Shown: positions 1-6,138 of the stretch, piece after piece
How the letters are laid out: each line of letters starts with the position of its first letter
Numbering within the stretch: position 1 is the first letter of the stretch
Assembly: GCA_012800215.1 (NCBI GenBank)
Contig: JAAZJT010000096.1
Span: 1-16,084, forward strand
DNA from: Bacillota bacterium
GTDB taxonomy: Bacteria > Bacillota > Dethiobacteria > Dethiobacterales > Dethiobacteraceae
Length of the DNA: 16,084 nt
Direction of reading: 5' to 3'
Translations under genes and position numbers: made by a program
Notes under the pieces: generated by a model
Database searches by the model: none
What the model was told of the DNA's origin: nothing
The model's input: only the letters and a program-made list of their open reading frames with translations

Positions 1-2
1 AG

Positions 3-54
3 AGACCAGCCACATCAAGCCATTAAGTTTAAATGTGACTGGTCTTTTACTTTT
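3..54 (+). terminator. Rho-independent terminator of a gene left of the window
   Basis: A hairpin pairs 3-9 (AGACCAG) with 39-45 (CTGGTCT). After one C/A mismatch the stem continues, 11-15 (CACAT) with 33-37 (ATGTG), for 12 paired bases. The plus-strand 3' side runs into TTTTACTTTT. This is seen directly. That it ends a plus-strand gene outside the window is inferred, since no gene end is visible here. Confidence 0.6.
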
Positions 55-127
55 GCCCCGCTTGAAGCTGTTCATTTAAGTTTTTCTTCAATCCCTATGT
101 GAGGACAGCTCTAGGGGCGGCCTTTTT
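55..127 (+). other. Possible structured RNA or second terminator in the 1-177 gene-free stretch
   Basis: Positions 55-59 (GCCCC) can pair with 114-118 (GGGGC). Inside that, 66-73 (AGCTGTTC) pairs with 103-110 (GGACAGCT) with one G-U. The structure is closely followed by GGCCTTTTT. It could be a weak second terminator, a small structured RNA, or chance. On the minus strand an ATG at 75 opens a frame of about 25 codons running off the left edge, but it has no clear SD and matches no family I recognise. Nothing else was found in 1-177. Confidence 0.25.
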
Positions 128-140
128 AATCAAAACTGAA

Positions 141-164
141 AAGGGTTAAACACTTAAAACCCTT
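141..164 (-). terminator. Terminator of tRNA-Sec
   Basis: Downstream of the tRNA on the minus strand, AAGGGTT (164-158) pairs with AACCCTT (147-141), giving a 7-bp stem followed by TTTTCAGTTTTG. It lies 14 bases past the CCA end, where a terminator for a monocistronic tRNA is expected. Confidence 0.5.
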
Positions 165-177
165 GATTTTATTGAGT

Positions 178-274
178 TGGCGGGAGTAGGTGGGAATCGA
201 ACCCACCACGGACGGGTCAACGCCCGCCACCGGATTTGAAGTCCGGGGCCCTCACCAGGTAGACATCTACTCCC
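178..274 (-). tRNA. selC: tRNA-Sec, anticodon UCA
   Basis: Selenocysteine tRNA, which decodes UGA together with SelB. Read on the minus strand it has an 8-bp acceptor stem (GGGAGTAG with CTACTCCC) and a 5-bp T stem (GTGGG with CCCAC, TTCGAAT loop). This 8+5 arrangement is diagnostic of bacterial tRNA-Sec. The anticodon arm CCGGA-CTTCAAA-TCCGG carries TCA at 239-237. The long variable arm pairs GGCGGG with CCCGTC (one G-U). CCA is encoded at 180-178; without it the gene is 181-274. Its presence implies the cell makes selenoproteins, although selA, selB and selD are not in the window. Confidence 0.96.
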
Positions 275-281
275 AAACGTT

Positions 282-310
282 ATTATGCCTGAAAAAAAGC
301 GAAAAATCAA
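282..310 (-). promoter_or_regulatory. Promoter of tRNA-Sec
   Basis: On the minus strand, TTGATT (310-305) and CATAAT (287-282) are separated by 17 bases. The predicted start near 275 is almost exactly the first base of the mature tRNA. Confidence 0.55.
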
Positions 311-319
311 GGGAATTAA

Positions 320-349
320 TTGACAGGCGCCTTTTAGATAGTTTATGAT
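320..349 (+). promoter_or_regulatory. SigmaA-type promoter of the ABC-F gene
   Basis: TTGACA (320-325) and TATGAT (344-349) are separated by 18 bases, with a predicted start near 356. The transcript would carry a leader of about 255 bases before the ABC-F start codon. The -35 lies only 9 bp from the -35 of the divergent tRNA-Sec promoter. Confidence 0.75.
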
Positions 350-383
350 ATCTTTAAAAGTTTAATGGAAGGTTATAAATTAC

Positions 384-395
384 ATGAAATATTAA
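384..395 (+). CDS. Candidate 3-codon leader ORF (Met-Lys-Tyr-stop)
   Basis: ATG AAA TAT TAA lies about 28 bases into the predicted leader, with a GGAAGG SD at 367-372 (11-base spacer). Its stop codon overlaps the first base-pairing segment of the attenuator (394-402). A ribosome stalled on it would therefore cover that segment. An alternative 14-codon frame, ATG 365 to TAA 409, covers the same place but has no SD. Translation is inferred, not shown. Confidence 0.45.
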   Translation: MKY

Positions 396-577
396 TCCTA
401 TTTATGTAAGGCATACCACGAAGATATTATCAAACCGGCAGATGAAATCTGCTCTTTTGTGATGTCTTCATTTAAGTGTAGCTTTCGGAATAGGATTTAT
501 TTTCTTAGGCAGTCCGCGACAGTCTGAAGATTACTGCTTTGTGCCTCCTATTCTGAAAGGGTAGGAGGCTGTTTTTG
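394..577 (+). promoter_or_regulatory. Transcription attenuator in the ABC-F leader
   Basis: Three segments compete. Segment 1 (394-402, AATCCTATT) is an exact 9-base complement of 489-497. Segment 2 (482-495) pairs over 14 bases, with one G-U, with 546-559. Segment 3 is the 5' arm of the terminator at 543-569. If 1 pairs with 2, the terminator is free to form. If 1 is masked by a stalled ribosome, 2 pairs with 3 and transcription reads through. A further outer stem is possible at 420-427/462-469, with an inner hairpin at 438-452. The pairings are seen in the sequence; the drug response is inferred from known Vga/VmlR-class leaders. Confidence 0.7.
543..577 (+). terminator. Leader terminator upstream of the ABC-F gene
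   Basis: GCCTCCTATTC (543-553) pairs with 559-569, giving 11 bp including two G-U pairs and a TGAAA loop, followed by TGTTTTTGTTTT. It is 34-42 bases upstream of the ABC-F start with no gene before it, so it is an attenuator and not an end-of-gene terminator. Confidence 0.8.
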
Positions 578-610
578 TTTTGTTTCATTCCTAACAAAGG
601 AGATGAATTG

Positions 611-2185
611 ATGATTCTACTGGAAGCATCTAATTTAAAAATATCGGTACAAGATCGCATATTGCTAGCAATAAATAAATTGGCAATTCATCAAAATGAA
701 CGTATTGGGTTGGTGGGCAAAAACGGCAGCGGAAAGACAACCTTGCTGAAAGCTTTAGCAGGAGAAATTACTACCGATACTGGTACAGTTACAGCAAAAG
801 CAGTAGTTGAGTTACTGCCGCAGCTGAAAATAACTGCAACAACTAAAAGTGGCGGGGAAGTAACTCAGCAGTACATCATTGAAGCTATTAATAAAAACCC
901 GGAAATTTTATTAGCAGATGAACCCACTACCAACCTTGATGCCAGTCACATTGAATGGCTGGAGAAAATTTTAAAAAACTGGCATGGGGCATTTGTAGTT
1001 GTTTCACATGATCGTGCCTTTCTTGACACTCTCTGCACAACTATTTGGTCAATAGAGGGTGGTAAGCTGCACGTGTACAAAGGAAATTATACAGATTATG
1101 CACAACAAAAACAGTTGGAACGTAAGCAGCAGGAATTGTCCTATGAAAAATATATAAAGGAAAAAACTCATTTAGAAAAAGCACTTGCCCAGAAGAAGCA
1201 AAAAGCACAAAGGGCAACAAAAAAACCAAAAAAGAAAAGTTCCTCTGAAGCGAAAATTACCGGTGCCAAACCCTACTTTGCCAAAAAACAAAAAAAATTG
1301 CACCAGGCAGCAAAAGCAATAGAAACCAGATTAAACAAACTGCAGCAAGTGAAAAAACCGCAAGTAGGTGCACCCCTGAAAATGGACTTGTTAGCAGAAG
1401 ATACAATAACGGGGAAAATAGTAATCCGCATTAATGAACTATCTGCCAGTTTTGGGGAACTTCTTCTTTGGGAAGGAGTTAGCTTTGATGTGCGCGGTGG
1501 CGATAAATTAGCTATTATTGGGCCGAATGGCAGCGGAAAAACTACGCTGGTTAAAAAAATTGTGAATAGAGCAAAGGGTGTAGTAATCTCCCCGTCTGTG
1601 AGAATTGGCTATTTTGATCAGAATATGGATATATTGGATGTCAACCTTTCTATTCTGGAAAATGTCAGTGCAAACTCTCTGCAATCAGAAGCATTTATTA
1701 GGACAGTACTGGCACGCCTCCATTTTTTTCGTGATGATGTGTACAAACAAGTTAAAGTATTGAGTGGCGGTGAACGGATTAAAGTGTCACTGGCAAAACT
1801 TTTTGTCAGTGATATTAATATATTGATTTTAGATGAACCAACTAATTTTCTTGATACTGAAGCAATGGAAGCTTTGGAATCACTTTTATGCGAATATACC
1901 GGTACGATTATTTTTGTCTCCCATGACCGCCGTTTGATTGAAAATGTAGCCACACGCGTTTTAGCCATTAATAATAAGCAAGTGGAAATATTTGATGGCA
2001 CATATCATGAATACAAAAAGAGTAAGGCAAAACCATTGGATCCGCAAGAACATAAACGGCTAGTAATCGAAACAAAAATATCGGCAGTGCTGAGCCGTCT
2101 TAGTATAGAACCTTCCCCTGCCTTGGAGGCAGAGTTTCAGGAGCTGATGGCTGCTAAAAAAGCCTTAGAAGGCTCAGAAAAATAG
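611..2185 (+). CDS. ABC-F ribosome-protection protein, Vga/VmlR type
   Basis: Cytosolic ABC-F ATPase of 524 residues with no membrane segments. Relatives bind the ribosomal E site and dislodge lincosamides, streptogramin A and pleuromutilins. NBD1 has Walker A GKNGSGKT (36-43), a signature SGGE unusually close behind (80-83) and Walker B with DEPTTNLD (103-110). NBD2 has GPNGSGKT (304-311), SGGE (385-388) and DEPTNFLD (from 408). Between them is a lysine-rich helical linker, the interdomain arm that reaches toward the peptidyl-transferase centre. The abbreviated NBD1 and the roughly 50-residue C-terminal helical extension match Vga(A)/VmlR (about 520-550 aa). I chose ATG 611, 6 bases after AAAGGAGA (597-604), over the in-frame ATG 575, which overlaps the leader terminator tail. 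The stop abuts the stop of spoVAE with no intergenic base. The exact drug spectrum cannot be read from sequence. Confidence 0.9.
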   Translation: MILLEASNLKISVQDRILLAINKLAIHQNERIGLVGKNGSGKTTLLKALAGEITTDTGTVTAKAVVELLPQLKITATTKSGGEVTQQYIIEAINKNPEILLADEPTTNLDASHIEWLEKILKNWHGAFVVVSHDRAFLDTLCTTIWSIEGGKLHVYKGNYTDYAQQKQLERKQQELSYEKYIKEKTHLEKALAQKKQKAQRATKKPKKKSSSEAKITGAKPYFAKKQKKLHQAAKAIETRLNKLQQVKKPQVGAPLKMDLLAEDTITGKIVIRINELSASFGELLLWEGVSFDVRGGDKLAIIGPNGSGKTTLVKKIVNRAKGVVISPSVRIGYFDQNMDILDVNLSILENVSANSLQSEAFIRTVLARLHFFRDDVYKQVKVLSGGERIKVSLAKLFVSDINILILDEPTNFLDTEAMEALESLLCEYTGTIIFVSHDRRLIENVATRVLAINNKQVEIFDGTYHEYKKSKAKPLDPQEHKRLVIETKISAVLSRLSIEPSPALEAEFQELMAAKKALEGSEK

Positions 2186-2539
2186 CTATCCTTTAGGTTT
2201 AAATAAAAGTGAAGCCAGAAAACCGAAAATAATGGCAGAAGAAATACCGGCGCTGGTAACTTCAAAAATTCCGGTTAAAACACCCACAAGCCCGGTGCTT
2301 TCTGCTTCTGCCAAAGCTCCTTTAACAAGGGAATTACCAAAACTGCTAATAGGTATGGTAGCTCCTGCACCGGCGAATTTAACCAGGGGCTCATATAGTC
2401 CCAAGCCGCCCAAAATAGCACCAACTACCACCAGGGTAACAGTCATATGTGCAGGCGTAAGGCGAAATACATCAAGGAGTATTTGTCCCACAACGCAAAT
2501 AGCTCCACCGACAACAAAAGCAATTAGAAACTTTTCCAC
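2186..2539 (-). CDS. spoVAE: Stage V sporulation protein AE (SpoVAE/AEb)
   Basis: Inner-membrane protein of 117 residues and part of the SpoVA channel that moves Ca-DPA into the forespore and releases it at germination. It is almost entirely hydrophobic, with a GGAICVVGQ stretch near residue 11 and a central LGLYEPLVKFAGAGATIPI block typical of the SpoVA family. The same pattern recurs in SpoVAC, so the two are paralogues. It starts with GTG at 2539, two bases after the spoVAD stop, and its SD (AGGGGAG) lies inside the end of spoVAD, so coupled translation is likely. It ends TAG directly against the ABC-F stop, with no terminator visible between the convergent genes. Confidence 0.93.
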   Translation of the reverse strand: MEKFLIAFVVGGAICVVGQILLDVFRLTPAHMTVTLVVVGAILGGLGLYEPLVKFAGAGATIPISSFGNSLVKGALAEAESTGLVGVLTGIFEVTSAGISSAIIFGFLASLLFKPKG

Positions 2540-2541
2540 AG

Positions 2542-3549
2542 TTACTCTCCCCTTTCTATGGCAACAGCATGGGCAATACAGGGGATGGTTTCTTTTTGCT
2601 GATACGACAAAGGAGACATCAGTGCACCGGTGGCCACTACAAGGATTCTCGTTAACTCTCCCCTGTTTATGCGGTTAAGAAGATGCCCATAAGTAACAAC
2701 AGCCGAACAGGCGCAACCGCTGCCGCCCGCACCCGCTTTCTGGTCATCTTTATAAATTAGTAAGCCGCAATCAGTAAATTTATCCTGGGGAATATTTGTA
2801 CCATGCTCTGTCAAAAGGTCAGCGGCAATATGATGACCCACTTTCCCCAAATCGCCAGTAGCTATTAAATCGTAATGACTTGGGTCAAGTTGAAAATCAC
2901 GAAAATGAGCTTCAATGGTATCTACAGCGGCAGGGGCCATGGCTGCTCCCATATTAAAAGGGTCAGAAATGCCCATATCCACAATGCGGCCAATTGTTGC
3001 ACGTGTAATATGTGGGCCGTTTCCTTCAAGGCCAACCAGGGCTGCTCCAGCCCCTGTTACTGTCCACTGCGCAGTAGGTGGATTTTGAGCGCCATATTCT
3101 GTAGGGTAGCGATACTGTTTATTAACCGAACTATTATGACTGGAAGCAGCAGTTAAAACATAGCCGGCGCCACCTGTATCAACTAAATAAGCTGCAAGAG
3201 CTAAACCGGCCATAGAAGTTGAGCAGGCACCAAAAATTCCGATGTAAGGAATACCCAGCGTCCTGGCAGCAAAACTGGAAGAAATAATTTGATTCATTAA
3301 ATCTCCACTAAAGAAAAAGTGAATATCTTCTTTTTTCTTGCAGCCTTTATCAATTGCTTTTTCGCAGGCTTCCTCAAGCAATTTTTTTTCTGCTTTTTCA
3401 AAGCGCTCCTGCTCTAACCAAATATCATCATGCAAAATATCGAAATCCTCAGCCAAAGCACCTTGGGCCTCAAAGGGTCCGCCAACCACACCAGTACTTA
3501 TAATCCTGGGTTTTTTATTAAATACCCAACTTTGTTGACCCTGCAGCAT
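2542..3549 (-). CDS. spoVAD: Stage V sporulation protein AD (SpoVAD)
   Basis: Soluble, thiolase-fold component (335 aa) of the SpoVA complex; the Bacillus subtilis protein binds dipicolinic acid. Visible landmarks are the N-terminal QSWVFNKKPRI, the FGACSTSM motif around Cys109, SSHNSSVNKQYRYPTEYG, a GGSGCACSAVVTYGH block and the C-terminal QQKETIPCIAHAV. All are close to known SpoVAD proteins (about 338 aa). The start is ATG 3549: it has GGAGG (3560-3556) at good spacing and overlaps the spoVAC stop as TAATG, whereas the upstream in-frame ATG at 3573 adds 8 residues absent from homologues. It is the middle gene of the cluster. Confidence 0.95.
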   Translation of the reverse strand: MLQGQQSWVFNKKPRIISTGVVGGPFEAQGALAEDFDILHDDIWLEQERFEKAEKKLLEEACEKAIDKGCKKKEDIHFFFSGDLMNQIISSSFAARTLGIPYIGIFGACSTSMAGLALAAYLVDTGGAGYVLTAASSHNSSVNKQYRYPTEYGAQNPPTAQWTVTGAGAALVGLEGNGPHITRATIGRIVDMGISDPFNMGAAMAPAAVDTIEAHFRDFQLDPSHYDLIATGDLGKVGHHIAADLLTEHGTNIPQDKFTDCGLLIYKDDQKAGAGGSGCACSAVVTYGHLLNRINRGELTRILVVATGALMSPLSYQQKETIPCIAHAVAIERGE

Positions 3550-4028
3550 TAAATACCTCCCAACCCTTGCCATACTAATTTAACTATAGCTACTACAAAG
3601 GCAGAGAAAACACCAAAAGTAATTACCGGACCGGCAATCTTAAACATATTGCCACCCACACCCAATACATAACCTTCACTACGATGCTCGATAGCAGCTG
3701 AAGTAATGGTATTAGCAAAACCTGTAACAGGTACTATGGTTCCCGCGCCGGCCCATTGAGCCAAGTGATCATACACACCTAAACTTGTCAGTAAAGCAGA
3801 GAGAATAATCATAGTAGCTGCCGTTGGATTACCGGCAGTGATTTCTGTAAAATTAAAATATGTCATATAAAACCACTGAAAAAACTGGCCAATACTACAG
3901 ATGATACCCCCGGCAATAAAAGCACGGAAACAGTTAGAAAGCAGTGGGCGTTTCGGCTCTCTTGCTTTGGCAAACTGCTGGTATTCTTGTTGTGCAGCTG
4001 AAAGTTTATTGTTTTTTTGATTAGACAT
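3549..4028 (-). CDS. spoVAC: Stage V sporulation protein AC (SpoVAC)
   Basis: Integral membrane protein of 159 residues. In Bacillus SpoVAC acts as a mechanosensitive, DPA-conducting channel subunit of the spore inner membrane. A soluble, charged N-terminus of about 30 residues (AAQQEYQQFAKAREPKRP) precedes several hydrophobic segments with FIAGGIICSIGQ, LGVYDHLAQWAGAGTIVPVTGFANT and ITFGVFSAFVVAI. ATG 4028 has AAAGGGGAG with a 9-base spacer. It is the first gene of a C-D-E cluster; spoVAA, AB, AEa and AF are not present here, which is the minimal set common in Clostridia. I looked for a sigmaG promoter upstream (4029-4200) and did not find a convincing one. Confidence 0.95.
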   Translation of the reverse strand: MSNQKNNKLSAAQQEYQQFAKAREPKRPLLSNCFRAFIAGGIICSIGQFFQWFYMTYFNFTEITAGNPTAATMIILSALLTSLGVYDHLAQWAGAGTIVPVTGFANTITSAAIEHRSEGYVLGVGGNMFKIAGPVITFGVFSAFVVAIVKLVWQGLGGI

Positions 4029-4234
4029 TGCTCTTGGCTCCCCTTTCTAACCTGGTTAATGTTTCCCAAAATTATTAAGAGCTTTTTGCACTTATCAGCG
4101 TTTGTTATTAACATACCCTTTGCCCTTCATTTTCGCTAGGCAGCAACTATCAAGGTATCCTCCATTCTAATCTTATTATCTGAAATAATTAAATAAAAAT
4201 ACCATAAACAGGGCAATAACCTGTAAACAAAAGA

Positions 4235-4281
4235 AAAGCACCGCATAAAATCCGGATTTACCTAATTCTATGCGGTGCTTT
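4235..4281 (-). terminator. Terminator of the TPR gene
   Basis: A perfect 13-bp stem pairs 4235-4247 (AAAGCACCGCATA) with 4269-4281. On the minus strand it is followed by TCTTTTGTTTAC. It lies 14 bases past the TPR gene stop and separates that gene from spoVAC. The plus-strand side lacks a good T tract. Confidence 0.88.
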
Positions 4282-4294
4282 GCCTGTAATTATT

Positions 4295-4984
4295 TTATTC
4301 AGTTTTCTCTTCAGTTTCGTTTTCTTTACTTGGTTGTTCGTCTTCCTCTGCGCCTTTTTCACGTTCTGCCAGCTCTGCTTCAACCGCCTTGATCCAGGTT
4401 TTGGCGGTAGATACTAGTTCCTCTTCACCCTCAGGGTTAAGGTCTACCACTTCCTGCCAATGTATTAGCGCTTCCTCAGGCTTGTTCAAAGCAAAATAAA
4501 GGAAAATACCATAATTAAAATGAGCCTTAACATGAGTAGGATCATCTGCCAATGCCTGCTCAAACTCATCCTGTGCCACTTCTTTGTTCTCAGAGGCATA
4601 AGCCGCCACAGCACGATCTACGCGCACATCTACATTATCAGGTTCAAGAGCCAGTACTTTGCCGTAAGGTTCCAAAGCTTTGGCAAAATGGGTGCCAGAT
4701 TTTTCTGGCTCATTAAGTACAGCATAAAGTTGACCCAGTGTGTAGTAGGAATGACCTAGCTGGGTTAGTAAGGTAACATTTTCCGGATCATCTTCCAGAC
4801 TTTTTTCTGTCTGCTCGATCAGCGTCTCCACCTGTGCAACCTGGCTTTTATAGACTGCTTCCGGATCTTCTTGCGGCGCTGTTCTGCTAACAAAATAAGC
4901 CAACACTGTAGAAAGAACTAGTCCGCCACAAATCATAATCACAAGTACCAGAACTAAAGGTTTATTCCGTTTCACATTTTTCAA
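4295..4984 (-). CDS. Membrane-anchored TPR-repeat protein
   Basis: 229 residues, function not recognised. A basic N-terminus (KNVKRNKP) is followed by one hydrophobic segment at about residues 9-31 (LVLVLVIMICGGLVLSTVLAY), which should anchor it with the rest outside the membrane. Residues of about 45-205 form tetratricopeptide-like repeats with the typical spacing of small and aromatic residues (LGHSYYTLGQLYAVL, HFAKALEPYGKVLALEPDN, AHFNYGIFLYFALNKPEEAL). The last 25 residues are very acidic (EEDEQPSKENETEEK). The start is TTG 4984, 8 bases after AGGAGG (4998-4993); the next in-frame candidate, GTG 4975, is too far from that SD. TPR domains mediate protein-protein contacts, so a scaffold role is likely but the partner is unknown. 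Confidence 0.8.
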   Translation of the reverse strand: MKNVKRNKPLVLVLVIMICGGLVLSTVLAYFVSRTAPQEDPEAVYKSQVAQVETLIEQTEKSLEDDPENVTLLTQLGHSYYTLGQLYAVLNEPEKSGTHFAKALEPYGKVLALEPDNVDVRVDRAVAAYASENKEVAQDEFEQALADDPTHVKAHFNYGIFLYFALNKPEEALIHWQEVVDLNPEGEEELVSTAKTWIKAVEAELAEREKGAEEDEQPSKENETEEKTE

Positions 4985-5027
4985 ATTAAAAACCTCCTGC
5001 CCTTTGGTCAGGTTTTACACAAATCTA

Positions 5028-5036
5028 ATTATATCA
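5028..5036 (-). promoter_or_regulatory. Extended -10 promoter of the TPR gene
   Basis: On the minus strand TGATATAAT (5036-5028) is a perfect extended -10 element. No good -35 is seen at the right distance, which is usual for this promoter type. The start would be near 5021, giving a leader of about 36 bases. Confidence 0.6.
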
Positions 5037-5065
5037 AAATCATGTGAAAAAAGCTTGAATTTTTT

Positions 5066-5094
5066 TTGAATGTTTTCCTTTTACGCTTTATACC
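5066..5094 (+). promoter_or_regulatory. Promoter of the prenyl diphosphate synthase gene
   Basis: TTGAAT (5066-5071) and TATACC (5089-5094) are separated by 17 bases, with a start near 5101 and a leader of about 60 bases. It is divergent from the TPR promoter about 30 bases away. Confidence 0.55.
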
Positions 5095-5163
5095 TTAAAA
5101 GCCAGGAATACTTAGCGCCAAAAAGGGTGAGGATAAACTGTAATAAAATAGCAGGTGATAAAT

Positions 5164-6138
5164 ATGACAATATCTCAAGTACTTTTTACAGATCTACAAT
5201 CTTTACCCGGACTACAGCAAGTAGAAACACGTTTACAGGAAATGAGCCGCGGTACTGATCTCTGGACACCACAGTTTTCCGCAGCCGTAACAAGCGGAGG
5301 GAAAAGACTTCGCCCGGCACTGGTATTACTCTGTGGATCTTTTAATGTATCATCCCAGCATCAGTTAATAGATGTGGCCACAGCCGTGGAGCTAATCCAT
5401 ACGGCCTCCCTTGTACATGATGATATCATCGATCATGCAGCTTACAGGCGGGGCAGGCCCACCATTTCTGCCACCAAAGGTAACCATCAGGCTGTACTGT
5501 ATGGTGACTTCCTATTCGCACGCGCCTTCACTTTACTGACAAAACACGGCTTGCACGAAATCTTAGGGTATATGACACAGGCCATCAGTTTAATGTGTGA
5601 AGGCGAAATCGAGCAAGCCAATCAACTTTTTAATTATCAACTGCAGGAAAAAGATTATTATTTTTACATTTATAAAAAAACAGCCTATTTTCTTGCAGCC
5701 TGCTGCAGAGCCGGCGCAGAAGCCTGCGGTATGCCGCAAGCACAAAAGGATGCGCTTGAAGCCTTTGGGTTGCAGCTGGGCTATGCCTTTCAGCTAAGCG
5801 ATGATTTATTGGATTTCTTAGGTGACAGCAGGATTACTGGAAAGCCAGCATTACAAGATTTACATGAAGGTTATCTGACACTGCCACTGATTAAACTCTT
5901 GAAACATCCTTTATACGGGCTGCAGACACAGCAAATTATTGCTGAACGTGATTTTACTGACGCAAATATTGCCTTTATTTGCCGTGCCCTGCATGAAAGC
6001 GGGATTATTGAGGAAGTCAAAGAAAAAACCCGGGAACTAATTACCCAGGCCAAACAAAACTTAGAAGTAACAGCATTAAAGCCAGCCCGGGTTATACTGG
6101 CCAGGCTGGCAGATTATATAATTCAGCGCACTCACTAA
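5164..6138 (+). CDS. hepT: Long-chain polyprenyl diphosphate synthase, HepT-like
   Basis: Trans-isoprenyl diphosphate synthase, 324 residues, soluble and all-helical. It condenses isopentenyl diphosphate onto allylic primers to make a C30-C40 chain. It has GGKRLRP (45-51), the first aspartate-rich motif DDIID (86-90) with RRGRP behind it, GDFLFARA (114-121), KKTAYFLAACC (171-181) and the second motif DDLLD (213-217) followed by TGKPALQDL. Small residues before the first motif (ASLVH) leave the chain pocket open, which fits a long-chain product. It most resembles heptaprenyl synthase component II, but no component I is nearby and the exact length is not readable. ATG 5164 follows AGGTGA at 6 bases; the upstream in-frame GTG 5155 lies within that SD. 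It converges on a YtpB homologue with a 4-bp stop overlap. Confidence 0.85.
   Translation: MTISQVLFTDLQSLPGLQQVETRLQEMSRGTDLWTPQFSAAVTSGGKRLRPALVLLCGSFNVSSQHQLIDVATAVELIHTASLVHDDIIDHAAYRRGRPTISATKGNHQAVLYGDFLFARAFTLLTKHGLHEILGYMTQAISLMCEGEIEQANQLFNYQLQEKDYYFYIYKKTAYFLAACCRAGAEACGMPQAQKDALEAFGLQLGYAFQLSDDLLDFLGDSRITGKPALQDLHEGYLTLPLIKLLKHPLYGLQTQQIIAERDFTDANIAFICRALHESGIIEEVKEKTRELITQAKQNLEVTALKPARVILARLADYIIQRTH

Noticed and set aside
575..610. ATG 575 as the ABC-F start, adding 12 residues
   Set aside because: It lies in the T tract of the leader terminator and has no SD of its own at good spacing. ATG 611 has AAAGGAGA 6 bases upstream and gives the family N-terminus.
2232..2678. Plus-strand 148-codon frame opposite spoVAE/spoVAD
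   Set aside because: It is antisense to two clearly conserved genes, without an SD, and has a Pro/Thr/Ala-rich composition typical of a shadow frame.
3550..3573. ATG 3573 as the spoVAD start
   Set aside because: It lies inside spoVAC and adds residues that do not resemble SpoVAD. ATG 3549 has GGAGG and overlaps the spoVAC stop.
4029..4200. SigmaG promoter for the spoVA genes
   Set aside because: Several partial -35 matches (for example GTATG) exist, but none has a matching -10 at 17-18 bases. A promoter is expected but not identifiable by eye.
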